Assembly (NCBI RefSeq): GCF_000018045.1
Contig: NC_009792.1
Span: forward strand, 3,906,001-3,970,000
Reading direction: 5' to 3'
DNA: 64,000 nucleotides
Origin: Citrobacter koseri ATCC BAA-895
GTDB lineage: Bacteria; Pseudomonadota; Gammaproteobacteria; Enterobacterales; Enterobacteriaceae
In this document: positions 24,375-33,864 of the stretch, piece by piece
Layout: the number at the start of each line of letters is the position of its first letter
Position numbering within the stretch: the stretch's first letter is position 1
Made by a program: the position numbers and the translations under genes
Notes under the pieces: model-generated
What the model was told of the DNA's origin: nothing
Databases searched by the model: none
The model's input: the letters and a program-made list of their open reading frames with translations, nothing else

Positions 24375-26922
24375 TCGCCCGGCGGGTTTCGGCCTGATGG
24401 TATGCGTTACGGCATTTTCCGCTGCGACCAGGGCCGATTACTATTTTGATCCCGCGCTGCTCCAGGGGTCCGCATACGGTCATGGTCTGGATCTCCAGCG
24501 CTTTAATCATACCCAAGACAGCGTGCCTGCGGGTGAATACGTGCTGGATGTTTATCTTAATAACCAGTTGATTCGCCAGCAGGAAAAGATTGAACTTATC
24601 GCATCCGCCACGCCGGATAACGCCGTCGAACCTTGTCTGCCGTTTGAGGTGGTTCGAGCCAGCGCGATTCGCACCCGCTCCTCTGCGGCGTCTTCAACGC
24701 CGCACTGTCTGCGCATCAGCGAGACCGGGCAAAAAATCAGTTGGCAAGTGGATATGGCGAAGCTGCGCCTGAATATGACGATTCCTCAGGCCGGGCTTTA
24801 CCACGCTCCCCGGGGGTATATTCCCGTTTCCGAATGGGACGCCGGAGAGACCGCGCTGTTTTTGCGCCACAATACCAATTTTTATCATACGGAAAATACA
24901 GACTCACACCTGCGCTACGACTACCTGTGGAGCAATATCAATGGCGGTTTCAACATCGGGCTGTGGCAATTTCGCCATCAGGGGAACCTCCGCTATGCCG
25001 ATGACAACCAGACGGGTAGCCACTACAAATACAATGCGGTAGCGACTGCGATTCAGCGCCCTCTTCCTCAGTTTGAGAGCGTGATAGCGTTTGGGGACAA
25101 TTACACCAACAGCAGCCTGTTCGGCAGCCTCTCATTCAACGGCATAAAACTGAACACCGATCAACGGATGTGGCCGCAGGGCAAACGCGGTTACGCGCCG
25201 GAAGTGCGCGGCGTGGCGACCACAACCGCCCGCGTGGTGGTACGCCAGCAGGGTAAAGTGATTTACGAAACCACCGTCGCGCCCGGCGCTTTTGTTATTA
25301 ACGATCTCTACAATACCCGTGGTCAGGGCGATCTGGCCGTCGATGTCATCGAAGCGAACGGGCAAATCTCAAGTTTTACCGTTCCCTACTCGGCGGTTCC
25401 TGATTCCGTTCGACCGGGAAACTGGAACTATGAGCTGGCAATGGGCTACGTTCGCCACTACTACAGCGTGGAGAATAAATTTGTCGAAGCCGTTTTGCAG
25501 CGCGGGATGAGCAACACGCTAACCGCCAATTTGGGTTCACGGCTGGCCGATGATTATCAGGCGTTTCTGCTGGGCGGGGTGATGGCAACATCCGTCGGGG
25601 CATTCGGCCTCAATACCGTTTACTCAAACGCCAGAGTCGAAAACGACGATAACGAGCAGGGCTGGCGCATTGAGGCCAGCTACAGCAAAACGTTTACCAC
25701 CGGCACAAATCTGGTGCTGGCGGCCTACCGTTACTCCACCAGCGGTTATCGTGATTTGCAGGATGTGCTGGGCGTGCGCCGTCAGCAGAAAAACAGCGTG
25801 GCGTATTATTCGGATACGCTGCACCAGCGTAATAACTTTTCCGCCACGCTCAGCCAGCCGATGGGCGACTGGGGCATGGTTAGCTTCACCGGCAGTACGT
25901 CAGATTACTACAGCGACGCGTCGCGCATCACCCAACTCCAGTTTGGCTACAGCAACAGCTGGCGCAACATCACCTTTAATCTTAGCGCCGCCAGACAGCG
26001 CAGCAGTTATGCCAGCCGCTACGACACCAGCGTAAACGACCAGGATTTTGACCGCGAAAACCAGCGTAAATACACCGAAAACACGCTTTCACTGGGGATC
26101 TCCATCCCCTTCGATGTTGGCGCCAGCCGCACGCAGCTAAATCTGGATATGAATCGCAGCCGCGACGTTCGCACCGCCACGGTGGGGATAAGCGGCGCCA
26201 CGGGCGAGAACAGCGCCACATCCTGGGCCGTTTATAGCGGCCTGGAGCGAGATAAGCACGACGGCAGCAGCGCAACCTGGGGCGGCAACGTGGAGCAACG
26301 AACCGCCGTCGGCGCGTTTCGCGGCTTTGCCTCCCGCGGCAGCGATTACCAGCAATATGGTCTGGGGATGTCCGGCACGCTGGTTGCGCACCGCGGCGGG
26401 ATCACCGCTGGCCCCTACACCAGCGATACATTTGCGCTTATCGAAGCGCCAGGCGCACGCGGCGCGGCGGTACGTAACGGGCAAGGCGCAACGGTCGATT
26501 ATTTCGGCTATGCCCTGCTCCCTTCCATGACCCCCTATCGCTATAACACCGTAAGCCTGGACAGCGGAAACATGAATGCCGAAGTAGAGCTACAGAGCGG
26601 CAGCAAGCGCATCGTGCCCTACGCCGGCGCGATTTCCCGCGTGAAATTCATGACCACCAGCGGTAAAGCGGCACTCATCAACACAACGCTTCCCGATGGC
26701 GACCAGCCGCCGATGGGCGCTGACGTGACGGACGGCCACGGCGAATCCGTGGGAATGGTCGGCCAGGGCGGGCAAATTTACGCCCGACTGGCGGAACAAT
26801 CCGGCGTGCTGTTCGTACAGTGGGGGCAAAAATCCACGCAGCGATGCCAGGTCTGGTATCAACTACCGGCTAAAACGCATACGCCGCTGTACCAGCTCAC
26901 ACTACCTTGTCGTCAGGAATAA
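24355..26922 (+). CDS. outer membrane fimbrial usher (PapC/FimD family, StbC-like)
   Basis: 855 residues starting at a GTG inside the chaperone gene. After the signal peptide (…AFSAATRADYYFDPALLQG) come the N-terminal periplasmic domain, a 24-strand barrel with the plug (TARVVVRQQGKVIYETTVAP, then GAFVINDL), and the C-terminal domains with a Cys pair (RCQVWYQLP…TLPCRQE). It secretes and orders pilins across the outer membrane. The frame is intact, and the adhesin gene begins 3 bases after its stop. Confidence 0.95.
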   Translation: MKIFLFNRPAGFGLMVCVTAFSAATRADYYFDPALLQGSAYGHGLDLQRFNHTQDSVPAGEYVLDVYLNNQLIRQQEKIELIASATPDNAVEPCLPFEVVRASAIRTRSSAASSTPHCLRISETGQKISWQVDMAKLRLNMTIPQAGLYHAPRGYIPVSEWDAGETALFLRHNTNFYHTENTDSHLRYDYLWSNINGGFNIGLWQFRHQGNLRYADDNQTGSHYKYNAVATAIQRPLPQFESVIAFGDNYTNSSLFGSLSFNGIKLNTDQRMWPQGKRGYAPEVRGVATTTARVVVRQQGKVIYETTVAPGAFVINDLYNTRGQGDLAVDVIEANGQISSFTVPYSAVPDSVRPGNWNYELAMGYVRHYYSVENKFVEAVLQRGMSNTLTANLGSRLADDYQAFLLGGVMATSVGAFGLNTVYSNARVENDDNEQGWRIEASYSKTFTTGTNLVLAAYRYSTSGYRDLQDVLGVRRQQKNSVAYYSDTLHQRNNFSATLSQPMGDWGMVSFTGSTSDYYSDASRITQLQFGYSNSWRNITFNLSAARQRSSYASRYDTSVNDQDFDRENQRKYTENTLSLGISIPFDVGASRTQLNLDMNRSRDVRTATVGISGATGENSATSWAVYSGLERDKHDGSSATWGGNVEQRTAVGAFRGFASRGSDYQQYGLGMSGTLVAHRGGITAGPYTSDTFALIEAPGARGAAVRNGQGATVDYFGYALLPSMTPYRYNTVSLDSGNMNAEVELQSGSKRIVPYAGAISRVKFMTTSGKAALINTTLPDGDQPPMGADVTDGHGESVGMVGQGGQIYARLAEQSGVLFVQWGQKSTQRCQVWYQLPAKTHTPLYQLTLPCRQE

Positions 26923-26925
26923 CGT

Positions 26926-28263
26926 ATGAAAATCAGACAGCTCTTTTACGGCCTGTTATTCAGCGGCATGGTTGCGCATCCCGCCTTGTCCGCCTGCATC
27001 AAGGTCACGTCAGCCAGCCCCCTTTCTCAGGCGGCGAAAGACGCAGGCTATGTGGGCGCCAGTTGGGGCGGCGTGGGGGATGGCGATGTAAAAGGGAAAC
27101 TGGGCTTGCCCGGCGTCATTACCTTAAGCAACGGGACGGGATTTCAGAGCGAAGGCACGTTGCTGGGCAGCGCCGCTGCCAGTTTCGTCCCCAATGGACG
27201 AACGCAGGGCGTCACGACCAATCAGATTATGTTTCGCTGTACCGTTTCCGAAATCGGCCAGGTATATGAATACTACGCCACCAACGGCGACGATTACTGG
27301 GGAGGCATGGTCGACGTACCGGGAATCGACGGCGCTTACTACACCTACGTTAAAAACGTGGCGGTCAGGCTGACCAATCTAAAAACCGGAGAATATTACT
27401 CCCGTTACTGGAAAGCGCGCGCAATCCCGGAAAGTGAAATGTTCAATGACGGCACCTATATCTACATCCCAGCCAGCGCCTTTAGCGACGTATTTGTTGA
27501 ACTGTTTCGGGTTGATGACAGCGCCAGAGGCGTTGATGGTTCCAACCGTTATACCTATCCCTACGCGGGACCGGCAGGCTATATTGCTTTCCACGGCGGC
27601 GGCATGAGTTCAGGGCTTTTCGAGGGCGCTGACAGCCGAACCAACTATAGCGGCTGGGGCGCGGCGCAGTGGCCCGGCGGCTGGACGTTAACCAGCCAGA
27701 CCGTGTTCGTGCGCGGCGCCGCCTGCCGGGTCAACGACTATCCCGCCATTGTCAGGTTACCGCCAGCCAGCGTTGGCGAACTCATCAGCGGCGGCAGCAG
27801 TCAGGCTCCTTTTAGCATTAGCGTTGAATGCGAAACCGGGGCGTTGTCCGGCACGACGGCGTCCACCAGCTTAAGAGCATATGTGGCGATGGGATTCCTG
27901 GTCAGCAACCCCACCGCAGCCAATGCGGCCTCTCAGTTGGGCCTCAAGACCGGTTCCGGCGCCTATACATGGCTACTCGACAATCATTATGGCGTAAACG
28001 GCGTTGCATCAGGCGTTGGCATTCGCCTCTACAGCGACAAGCAAAATGGCAATGCGCTGAATCTTCTGCCCAACCGAATAGCCACAGCCACGGGCAACGC
28101 GGGCGGCTGGTACGGCTATCAGGATCTGACCACGCAAACCGCCAGCGGCTCAACCAGCCTCTACAGCGGCGACTTTACCGCCTCTCTGGAAGCGATTCCG
28201 GGGGAAAACGTAACAGCAGGAACGGTCTATGCACAGCTCCAGGTGGTGGTCAGTTTTCAGTAA
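26926..28263 (+). CDS. fimbrial tip adhesin / minor subunit (StbD-like)
   Basis: 445 residues: a signal peptide (MKIRQLFYGLLFSGMVAHPA then LSAC), an N-terminal region of about 240 residues rich in Tyr, Gly and Trp that is probably the binding domain, and a C-terminal pilin-like domain ending AQLQVVVSFQ with a Cys pair (GAACRVNDY and VECETGAL). Two-domain subunits of this length are typical tip adhesins. The ligand cannot be predicted. The end overlaps the next chaperone by 35 bases. Confidence 0.85.
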   Translation: MKIRQLFYGLLFSGMVAHPALSACIKVTSASPLSQAAKDAGYVGASWGGVGDGDVKGKLGLPGVITLSNGTGFQSEGTLLGSAAASFVPNGRTQGVTTNQIMFRCTVSEIGQVYEYYATNGDDYWGGMVDVPGIDGAYYTYVKNVAVRLTNLKTGEYYSRYWKARAIPESEMFNDGTYIYIPASAFSDVFVELFRVDDSARGVDGSNRYTYPYAGPAGYIAFHGGGMSSGLFEGADSRTNYSGWGAAQWPGGWTLTSQTVFVRGAACRVNDYPAIVRLPPASVGELISGGSSQAPFSISVECETGALSGTTASTSLRAYVAMGFLVSNPTAANAASQLGLKTGSGAYTWLLDNHYGVNGVASGVGIRLYSDKQNGNALNLLPNRIATATGNAGGWYGYQDLTTQTASGSTSLYSGDFTASLEAIPGENVTAGTVYAQLQVVVSFQ

Positions 28264-29011
28264 CTGGCCCACATACACGCTTCTTATCGTCTGGACAGGA
28301 TGGACGGCGCCCCCCGCACGGGCCGTGGTCAATACGGAAGTGACTCGCGTTATTTTTAACGCCGGAGAGAGCCATTATTCGCTGGCGCTGGCAAATTCAG
28401 CGCAGCACCCTGCCCTGGTTCAAATCTGGACGGATGAAGGCGATCCGCTGAGTCAGCCTGCTGAGACCATCACGCCCATCGTCGCGATACCGCCCGTATT
28501 CAAAATGCAGCCGACGGAAATTCGGACGGTAAAGTTACAGCTCGCAGAGAAGCCTGAGTTAGCGCGCGAGCGGGAGTCGCTTTACTGGCTGAATATCTAC
28601 CAGATCCCGCCGATGACCGATCAGGATGCGAAAACGCGGCAAAAACTCGTGCTGCCGCTGCGCATCCGCATGAAAGTGTTTATTCGTCCACAGGGCGTTG
28701 GGCCATTGAGAGAGCAGGATGGCGAACGGCTGACCTTCACATTCCAGCCGCAGGAGGCGCAGCTTTATGTTAATAACCCGACGCCGTGGTACATCACGCT
28801 GGCAGCGCTGGCGTGCGACAACACCAGCGCAACGCCGCTGATGATCGCTCCGCTGTCTTCACAACCGCTAGCGTTATCCGGGAAAGTGGGACATTGTCGT
28901 ACCGTCAGGTACGAGCTTATCAACGACCACGGTAATCGCTGGGTTTATGAGAAACCGATAATAAACAGCGGAGCGCCGGAAAATACCGTGGGCAGAAACC
29001 CACGGCGATGA
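28229..29011 (+). CDS. second periplasmic fimbrial chaperone (StbE-like)
   Basis: 260 residues. Hydrophobic segment YTLLIVWTGWTAPPARA is the signal, although it starts about 14 residues in, so a slightly later start is possible. The chaperone pattern is clear: VTRVIFNAGESHYSLALANS, IPPVFKMQPTEIRTVKL and the RERESLYWLNIYQIPP motif. LPLRIRMKVFIRP begins domain 2. Two chaperones in one operon suggest one serves the pilin and one the adhesin, as in stb-type clusters. It ends the operon; an inverted repeat CCGTGGG / CCCACGG lies across its last codons. Confidence 0.9.
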   Translation: MHSSRWWSVFSNWPTYTLLIVWTGWTAPPARAVVNTEVTRVIFNAGESHYSLALANSAQHPALVQIWTDEGDPLSQPAETITPIVAIPPVFKMQPTEIRTVKLQLAEKPELARERESLYWLNIYQIPPMTDQDAKTRQKLVLPLRIRMKVFIRPQGVGPLREQDGERLTFTFQPQEAQLYVNNPTPWYITLAALACDNTSATPLMIAPLSSQPLALSGKVGHCRTVRYELINDHGNRWVYEKPIINSGAPENTVGRNPRR

Positions 29012-29024
29012 CCGGTAAAACGCA

Positions 29025-29297
29025 TCAGGCGCGGATATCGTCATACTCGCGCGTTTTATCGAACTCATATTTGGCGAAAGGGCAAAGCGGAATAACCTTG
29101 CGGTTCTCCTGGCGCATCTTTTCAACCACCTTCGCGACAAGCTGTTTACCGACGCCCTGCCCCTTCAGACTGGGATCGACATCCGTATGCTCAATAATGC
29201 TCAGATGTTCGCCCGTCGGTACAAATACGATTTCGGCGACCTGATTACCCGCAGCATCATTCACATAAAATTTGTTGTGGCCTTCGAGTATCTCCAT
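29025..29297 (-). CDS. yjdJ: GNAT-like N-acetyltransferase YjdJ
   Basis: 90 residues from MEILEGHNKFYVND, closely matching E. coli YjdJ. It is a single small Gcn5-related fold (YjdJ/NAT4-type) with the acetyl-CoA loop DPSLKGQGVGKQLVAKVVEK. The substrate is unknown. The second of two adjacent ATGs is preferred because GAGG then sits at usable spacing. It is in an operon with yjdI (11 bases apart). In E. coli K-12 this pair lies elsewhere, near lysU. Confidence 0.9.
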   Translation of the reverse strand: MEILEGHNKFYVNDAAGNQVAEIVFVPTGEHLSIIEHTDVDPSLKGQGVGKQLVAKVVEKMRQENRKVIPLCPFAKYEFDKTREYDDIRA

Positions 29298-29308
29298 CAT
29301 TTCCTCAC

Positions 29309-29539
29309 TTATTTCTGGCAGTATTTCAGCGCGCCGCTCGGACAGGTATCAATAACACGCACAACCGTTGCCACATCCACTTCATCCGGGATGATCCACG
29401 GCTTACGTTTCAGATTAAAGAGCTTCGCGCTACCGCGCACGCAATTACCCGAGTGCTGACAAATGGCCGTATTGAAATAGACATCGATTTTCTCGCCGGT
29501 ATAGGCCCGGTAACCCGCATCCAGTAGTTCCTGATCCAT
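29309..29539 (-). CDS. yjdI: YjdI, small (4Fe-4S) mono-cluster-type protein
   Basis: 76 residues, closely matching E. coli YjdI. Cysteines in AICQHSGNCVRG and DTCPSGALKY form the divergent ferredoxin-like pattern of the Fer4_19 family, so it probably binds an Fe-S cluster. Role unknown. It is the first gene of yjdI-yjdJ. It is not next to the genes it adjoins in E. coli K-12. Confidence 0.9.
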   Translation of the reverse strand: MDQELLDAGYRAYTGEKIDVYFNTAICQHSGNCVRGSAKLFNLKRKPWIIPDEVDVATVVRVIDTCPSGALKYCQK

Positions 29540-29660
29540 GACATTGCCTCTGTAATTGTTATGTTTTCGCTAGTAAGCATAGCCCCGTCAAAGTGGCGTG
29601 GCTACAGGAAAACAGAGGCATTTGCCAGTTGATGAACAGTCGTCGTTGCGCAAAATAACG

Positions 29661-31214
29661 TTAAGTCATAAACCAGTAATAAAAGAGACCAACTTTTAAT
29701 CCAAGAATCACAATATAGGCACAGCAGTACTTCATGGTGCCAGACATTATCTGATTCGCCTGTCCTTCCATTTTGGTTGCCGAAACCGCAATGGCGATAC
29801 TTTGCGGTGAAATCATTTTCCCGCCTGTTGCGCCGGAGGTATTTGCCGCAGCCAGCCAGTTTGGATCAATATTTAATTTACTGGCGGCAATGGTTTGTAG
29901 TTTGCCAAACAGAATATTCGAGTTGGTGTCGCTGCCGGTAACAAACGTTCCCAGCGCGCCAATCACCGGAGCGAGAAAAACGTACGAGCTTCCGGTCAGA
30001 TCGACAATCGACTGGGCCAGCGTGGAGATAATACCGCTAAGATCCATTACCGTTGCCAGAGCGACGATCGCCATAATCGCGACAATGGAATTTTTAAGCT
30101 GGAATACGGTCTTGATAAACACTTCCAGCATACCGCGTGCTGATGCCCCCTGAATAAAACCGCCAATAATGGTCGCAAAGATGATCAACATTCCGGGCGT
30201 GGTGACCCATTCGACTTTCAGCGCCAGCGTTTTGCCATCGGCCAGCGTAAAATGCAGCACCGAAGCCAACTGAGAAGCCGCCGCTTTTATCGTTGGGAAT
30301 AACGGCGAGCACAGCAGAATAAAGACAAAAATAAACAGATAGATAGAACCGACCCGGAACAGCACTTTCGCCGAGCGCGGCGTCGTTTCACGGGTGTGGC
30401 TGACTTCAATGCGCCACTCGGGATCTGTTTTCCCTTTGCGCAGGCGGCTGGCAATTGCGACGGCAAAAAGACTGACCAGGCTGCCGGCAAAAGCGGGTAA
30501 TTCTGCCCCGAGATGTATGGCGACAAAATACTGCGGAACAAGCGTTGTGATACCGCAAAGCAGCGTAATAAGGAACACGCCGCGAATGGCTTTCAGGCCA
30601 CCGCCAATAATGCAAATTATGACAAACGGCAGCAGGATATTAAAAAGGGCTAATTGCAGAATAATCGTTCCGCCTAAGGTGTAAACCGGCAGATTAACCT
30701 GTTCAGCCAGGATAGAGACCGGAATACCAACCGCCCCGAACGCCGTGGGTACGGTGTTGGCCACAAGTGAAGCAATTGCTGCCTTCAGTGGGTTGAATCC
30801 CAGCGCGATGAGAATACCGATAGGTATCGCGACCGCCGTACCGTACCCGGCAGCCGCTTCAAGGAATCCACCGAAACACCACGAAATCAGCAGTACCTGA
30901 ATACGCTTATCTTCGCTAATACTGGCGAGAATATCGCGGAGAATATCCAGCGCTTTGGTCGCCTGCATGACGTTATAACTGAATATAGCGCCGAGGATCA
31001 CAATCACGATCGGCCATAATCCTTTCAGTGCGCCATAACCCATCGAGGCTTTAAGATTTTGTACTGGCATGTCCCAGAATATTGCAGACAGCGCGGCAGT
31101 GAATGCCAGCGAAATCAAAACTGAATAATGGATGGGCATTTTCAATTTCAGAATTAAAAATACCATAAGCAGCAAAGGAGAGAGTGCCAGGGCAAACATA
31201 AAATATTCGTTCAT
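29661..31214 (-). CDS. L-lactate permease (LctP family)
   Basis: 517 residues with a dozen or more membrane helices. Family motifs are visible: GAIFSYNVMQATKALD, GFLEAAAGYGTAVAIP, GIPVSILAEQ and, near the end, GTFVTGSDTNSNILFGKLQ and SGATGGKMISPQSIAIA. It is shorter than E. coli LldP or GlcA (about 550-560) and not their direct orthologue. The start MNEYFMFALA is preferred because AGGA lies 7 bases before it; an upstream ATG has none. It is divergent from lutABC, so it is most likely the lactate (or glycolate) importer for that pathway. Confidence 0.88.
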   Translation of the reverse strand: MNEYFMFALALSPLLLMVFLILKLKMPIHYSVLISLAFTAALSAIFWDMPVQNLKASMGYGALKGLWPIVIVILGAIFSYNVMQATKALDILRDILASISEDKRIQVLLISWCFGGFLEAAAGYGTAVAIPIGILIALGFNPLKAAIASLVANTVPTAFGAVGIPVSILAEQVNLPVYTLGGTIILQLALFNILLPFVIICIIGGGLKAIRGVFLITLLCGITTLVPQYFVAIHLGAELPAFAGSLVSLFAVAIASRLRKGKTDPEWRIEVSHTRETTPRSAKVLFRVGSIYLFIFVFILLCSPLFPTIKAAASQLASVLHFTLADGKTLALKVEWVTTPGMLIIFATIIGGFIQGASARGMLEVFIKTVFQLKNSIVAIMAIVALATVMDLSGIISTLAQSIVDLTGSSYVFLAPVIGALGTFVTGSDTNSNILFGKLQTIAASKLNIDPNWLAAANTSGATGGKMISPQSIAIAVSATKMEGQANQIMSGTMKYCCAYIVILGLKVGLFYYWFMT

Positions 31215-31706
31215 TACTATTCCTGATTGGTTCATTAAACCTGATTTATATTTATGGTGGGGAGGCTACATTGCTGGCCAAATGAAATATGTAAACTGAA
31301 TCGCTTCAGTGAATAAAGTAATTATGATTTGTAGTTTTGTAACTATTGTAATCTTTTAATTAAAATTCAATGCCAGGCAAATATACTTAAGAGCAAGACA
31401 GATACCTATAAATAGTTATTTAACAACCTGTTTAATAATGATATTGACGAAATTAGTAATCACTTGAAACTATTTTTCGGACGTTCACATCGCTGTGGTT
31501 TTCATTATAAAAATGTGAGCGATGCCGAAATAAATAAACCCGGGTATTGCATATGGGTATTGATTGGTGGATTATTCCATTTTGTCATACAAATGAACGT
31601 AGAGTAGGATAAACCGAAAAACAATGGTCGTTTTTATTATTGATTTATGACCCGGTGGCCGGTTGCCATCGGGGCTAAATAGAAGTGAAGCAATGGAGCA
31701 TTAATT
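31215..31706. promoter_or_regulatory. divergent promoter region of the lactate module
   Basis: 492 bases, AT-rich, no gene seen. An inverted repeat CATCGCT (31488-31494) / AGCGATG (31518-31524) with 23 bases between is a possible regulator site or an untranslated-region stem. GTGAAGCAATGGAGC lies shortly before the lutA start. Confidence 0.5.
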
Positions 31707-32426
31707 GTGAATGTAAATTTCTTTGTTACCTGTATTGGTGACGCGCTGAAATCACGGATGGCACGAGACTCCGTATTGCTGCTGGAAAAACTGGGCTGCC
31801 GCGTTAATTTCCCCGAGAAGCAAGGGTGTTGCGGCCAGCCAGCCATCAACAGCGGCTACATCAAAGAAGCGATCCCTGGGATGAAAAACCTGATCGCAGC
31901 GCTGGAAGACAACGACGACCCGATTATCTCTCCTGCTGGCTCCTGTACCTACGCGGTAAAAAGCTACCCAACATATCTGGTCGATGAGCCTGAATGGGCG
32001 TTACGTGCGGAAAAGGTCGCCGCGCGCATGCAGGATCTCACCTCCTTTATCGTTAATAAACTGGGTGTGGTGGATGTGGGAGCCAGCCTTCAGGGCAGAG
32101 CCGTCTATCACCCATCCTGTAGCCTGACCCGCAAGCTGGGAGTGAAGGAAGAGCCGCTCACGCTACTGAAAAATGTGCGCGGGCTGGAGCTATTGACGTT
32201 TGCCGATCAGGATACCTGCTGCGGATTTGGCGGGACGTTCTCGGTCAAAATGGCCGAAATATCCGGCGAGATGGTGAAAGAGAAAGTCTTACACCTGATG
32301 GATGCCCGGCCTGAATATTTGATTGGCGCAGACGTCAGCTGCCTGCTGAACATTGGCGGTCGACTGCAACGGGAAGGCCAGCCGGTCAAAGTGATGCATA
32401 TTGCTGAAGTGCTGATGAGCCGCTGA
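31707..32426 (+). CDS. ykgE: L-lactate utilisation protein LutA (YkgE)
   Basis: 239 residues, nearly identical to E. coli YkgE. Two CCG-type cysteine-rich domains are visible (KQGCCGQPAINSG and DTCCGFGGTF, with further Cys in SPAGSCTY and HPSCSL), as in heterodisulfide-reductase/GlcF subunits. It starts at GTG or ATG context TTGTGAATG, with the ATG used here. With LutB and LutC it oxidises L-lactate to pyruvate at the membrane, as shown for Bacillus lutABC. First gene of the lutABC operon. Confidence 0.93.
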   Translation: MNVNFFVTCIGDALKSRMARDSVLLLEKLGCRVNFPEKQGCCGQPAINSGYIKEAIPGMKNLIAALEDNDDPIISPAGSCTYAVKSYPTYLVDEPEWALRAEKVAARMQDLTSFIVNKLGVVDVGASLQGRAVYHPSCSLTRKLGVKEEPLTLLKNVRGLELLTFADQDTCCGFGGTFSVKMAEISGEMVKEKVLHLMDARPEYLIGADVSCLLNIGGRLQREGQPVKVMHIAEVLMSR

Positions 32427-32436
32427 GGGGAAAGAG

Positions 32437-33864
32437 ATGTCGATAAAAACCAGCGATGTAGAATTTAAACTGCGCATTCGTCAGCAAATTGAAGATCCGA
32501 TCATGCGCAAAGCCGTGGCCAATGCGCAGGAGCGAATCGGCGCGAATCGGCAAAAAATGGTCGATGAGTTAGGGCATTGGGACGAATGGCGTGACCGTGC
32601 CAGCCAGATCCGCGATCACGTTCTGAGTAATCTCGACGCTTACCTGTATCAACTCACCGAGAAAGTGACGGAAAACGGCGGGCACGTCTACTTCGCCAAA
32701 ACCAAAGAAGAAGCCACCCGCTACATTTTACAGGTCGCCCAAAGTAAAAACGCGCGCAAGGTAGTGAAGTCCAAGTCGATGGTGACCGAAGAGATTGGCG
32801 TCAATCATGTGTTGCAGGATGCCGGAATTCAGGTGATCGAAACCGATCTGGGCGAGTATATTCTCCAGTTGGATCAGGACCCGCCTTCACACGTTGTAGT
32901 TCCGGCAATCCATAAGGATCGCTATCAGATCCGCCGCGTGCTGCATGAACGTCTGGGCTATGACGGCCCGGAAACGCCAGAAGCGATGACCTTATTCATC
33001 CGCCAGAAGATCCGCGAGGATTTTCTCAGCGCTGAAATCGGTATTACCGGCTGTAATTTCGCCGTGGCGGAAACCGGATCGGTGTGCCTGGTGACCAACG
33101 AAGGCAATGCGCGGATGTGTACCACGCTGCCGAAAACGCACATTGCGGTGATGGGGATGGAGCGTATCGCCCCCACCTTTGCCGACGTGGATGTACTGAT
33201 CACCATGCTGGCGCGCAGCGCCGTTGGCGCACGTTTGACGGGTTACAACACCTGGCTGACCGGCCCACGCGAGGCAGGCCACGTTGACGGGCCGGAAGAG
33301 TTCCATCTGGTTATCGTGGATAACGGGCGCTCCCAGGTACTCGGTTCTGAATTTCGCGACGTGCTGCGCTGCATTCGCTGCGGAGCCTGTATGAACACCT
33401 GCCCGGCATACCGCCACATTGGTGGACACGGCTATGGCTCTATCTATCCCGGCCCTATCGGCGCGGTGATTTCCCCGCTGCTCGGCGGTTATAAGGATTT
33501 TAAAGATCTGCCGTATGCCTGTTCATTATGCACGGCCTGCGACAGCGTCTGCCCGGTGCGCATTCCGCTGTCAAAACTGATCCTGCGCCATCGCAGAGTG
33601 ATGGCCGAAGAGGGCATTACCCCGAAAGCCGAGCGACGGGCGATCAAAATGTTCGCTTATGCCAATAGCCATCCTGGGCTGTGGAAAGTCGGGATGATGG
33701 CGGGCGCCCATGCGGCAAGCTGGTTTATTAATGGCGGTAAAACGCCGCTTAAAGTCGGCGCTATTGGTGACTGGATGGAGGCGCGAGATCTCCCTGATGC
33801 TGACGGAGAGAGTTTCCGTAGCTGGTTTAAGAAACATCAGGCAGAGGAGAAAAAGAATGGATAA
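32437..33864 (+). CDS. ykgF: L-lactate utilisation iron-sulfur protein LutB (YkgF)
   Basis: 475 residues. The N-terminal LUD domain (AVAETGSVCLVTNEGN) is followed by two 4Fe-4S motifs, CIRCGACMNTCPAY and CSLCTACDSVCPVR, at about residues 307-375. It carries electrons in the lactate dehydrogenase complex. GGGGAAAGAG precedes the ATG 10 bases after lutA. The last 8 bases overlap lutC. Confidence 0.94.
   Translation: MSIKTSDVEFKLRIRQQIEDPIMRKAVANAQERIGANRQKMVDELGHWDEWRDRASQIRDHVLSNLDAYLYQLTEKVTENGGHVYFAKTKEEATRYILQVAQSKNARKVVKSKSMVTEEIGVNHVLQDAGIQVIETDLGEYILQLDQDPPSHVVVPAIHKDRYQIRRVLHERLGYDGPETPEAMTLFIRQKIREDFLSAEIGITGCNFAVAETGSVCLVTNEGNARMCTTLPKTHIAVMGMERIAPTFADVDVLITMLARSAVGARLTGYNTWLTGPREAGHVDGPEEFHLVIVDNGRSQVLGSEFRDVLRCIRCGACMNTCPAYRHIGGHGYGSIYPGPIGAVISPLLGGYKDFKDLPYACSLCTACDSVCPVRIPLSKLILRHRRVMAEEGITPKAERRAIKMFAYANSHPGLWKVGMMAGAHAASWFINGGKTPLKVGAIGDWMEARDLPDADGESFRSWFKKHQAEEKKNG

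Noticed and set aside
23039..29011. Assignment of the fimbrial operon to std or ste
   Set aside because: The gene order and number (two chaperones, one long adhesin) do not fit std; I could not confirm ste, and stb-like order is the closest match I know.
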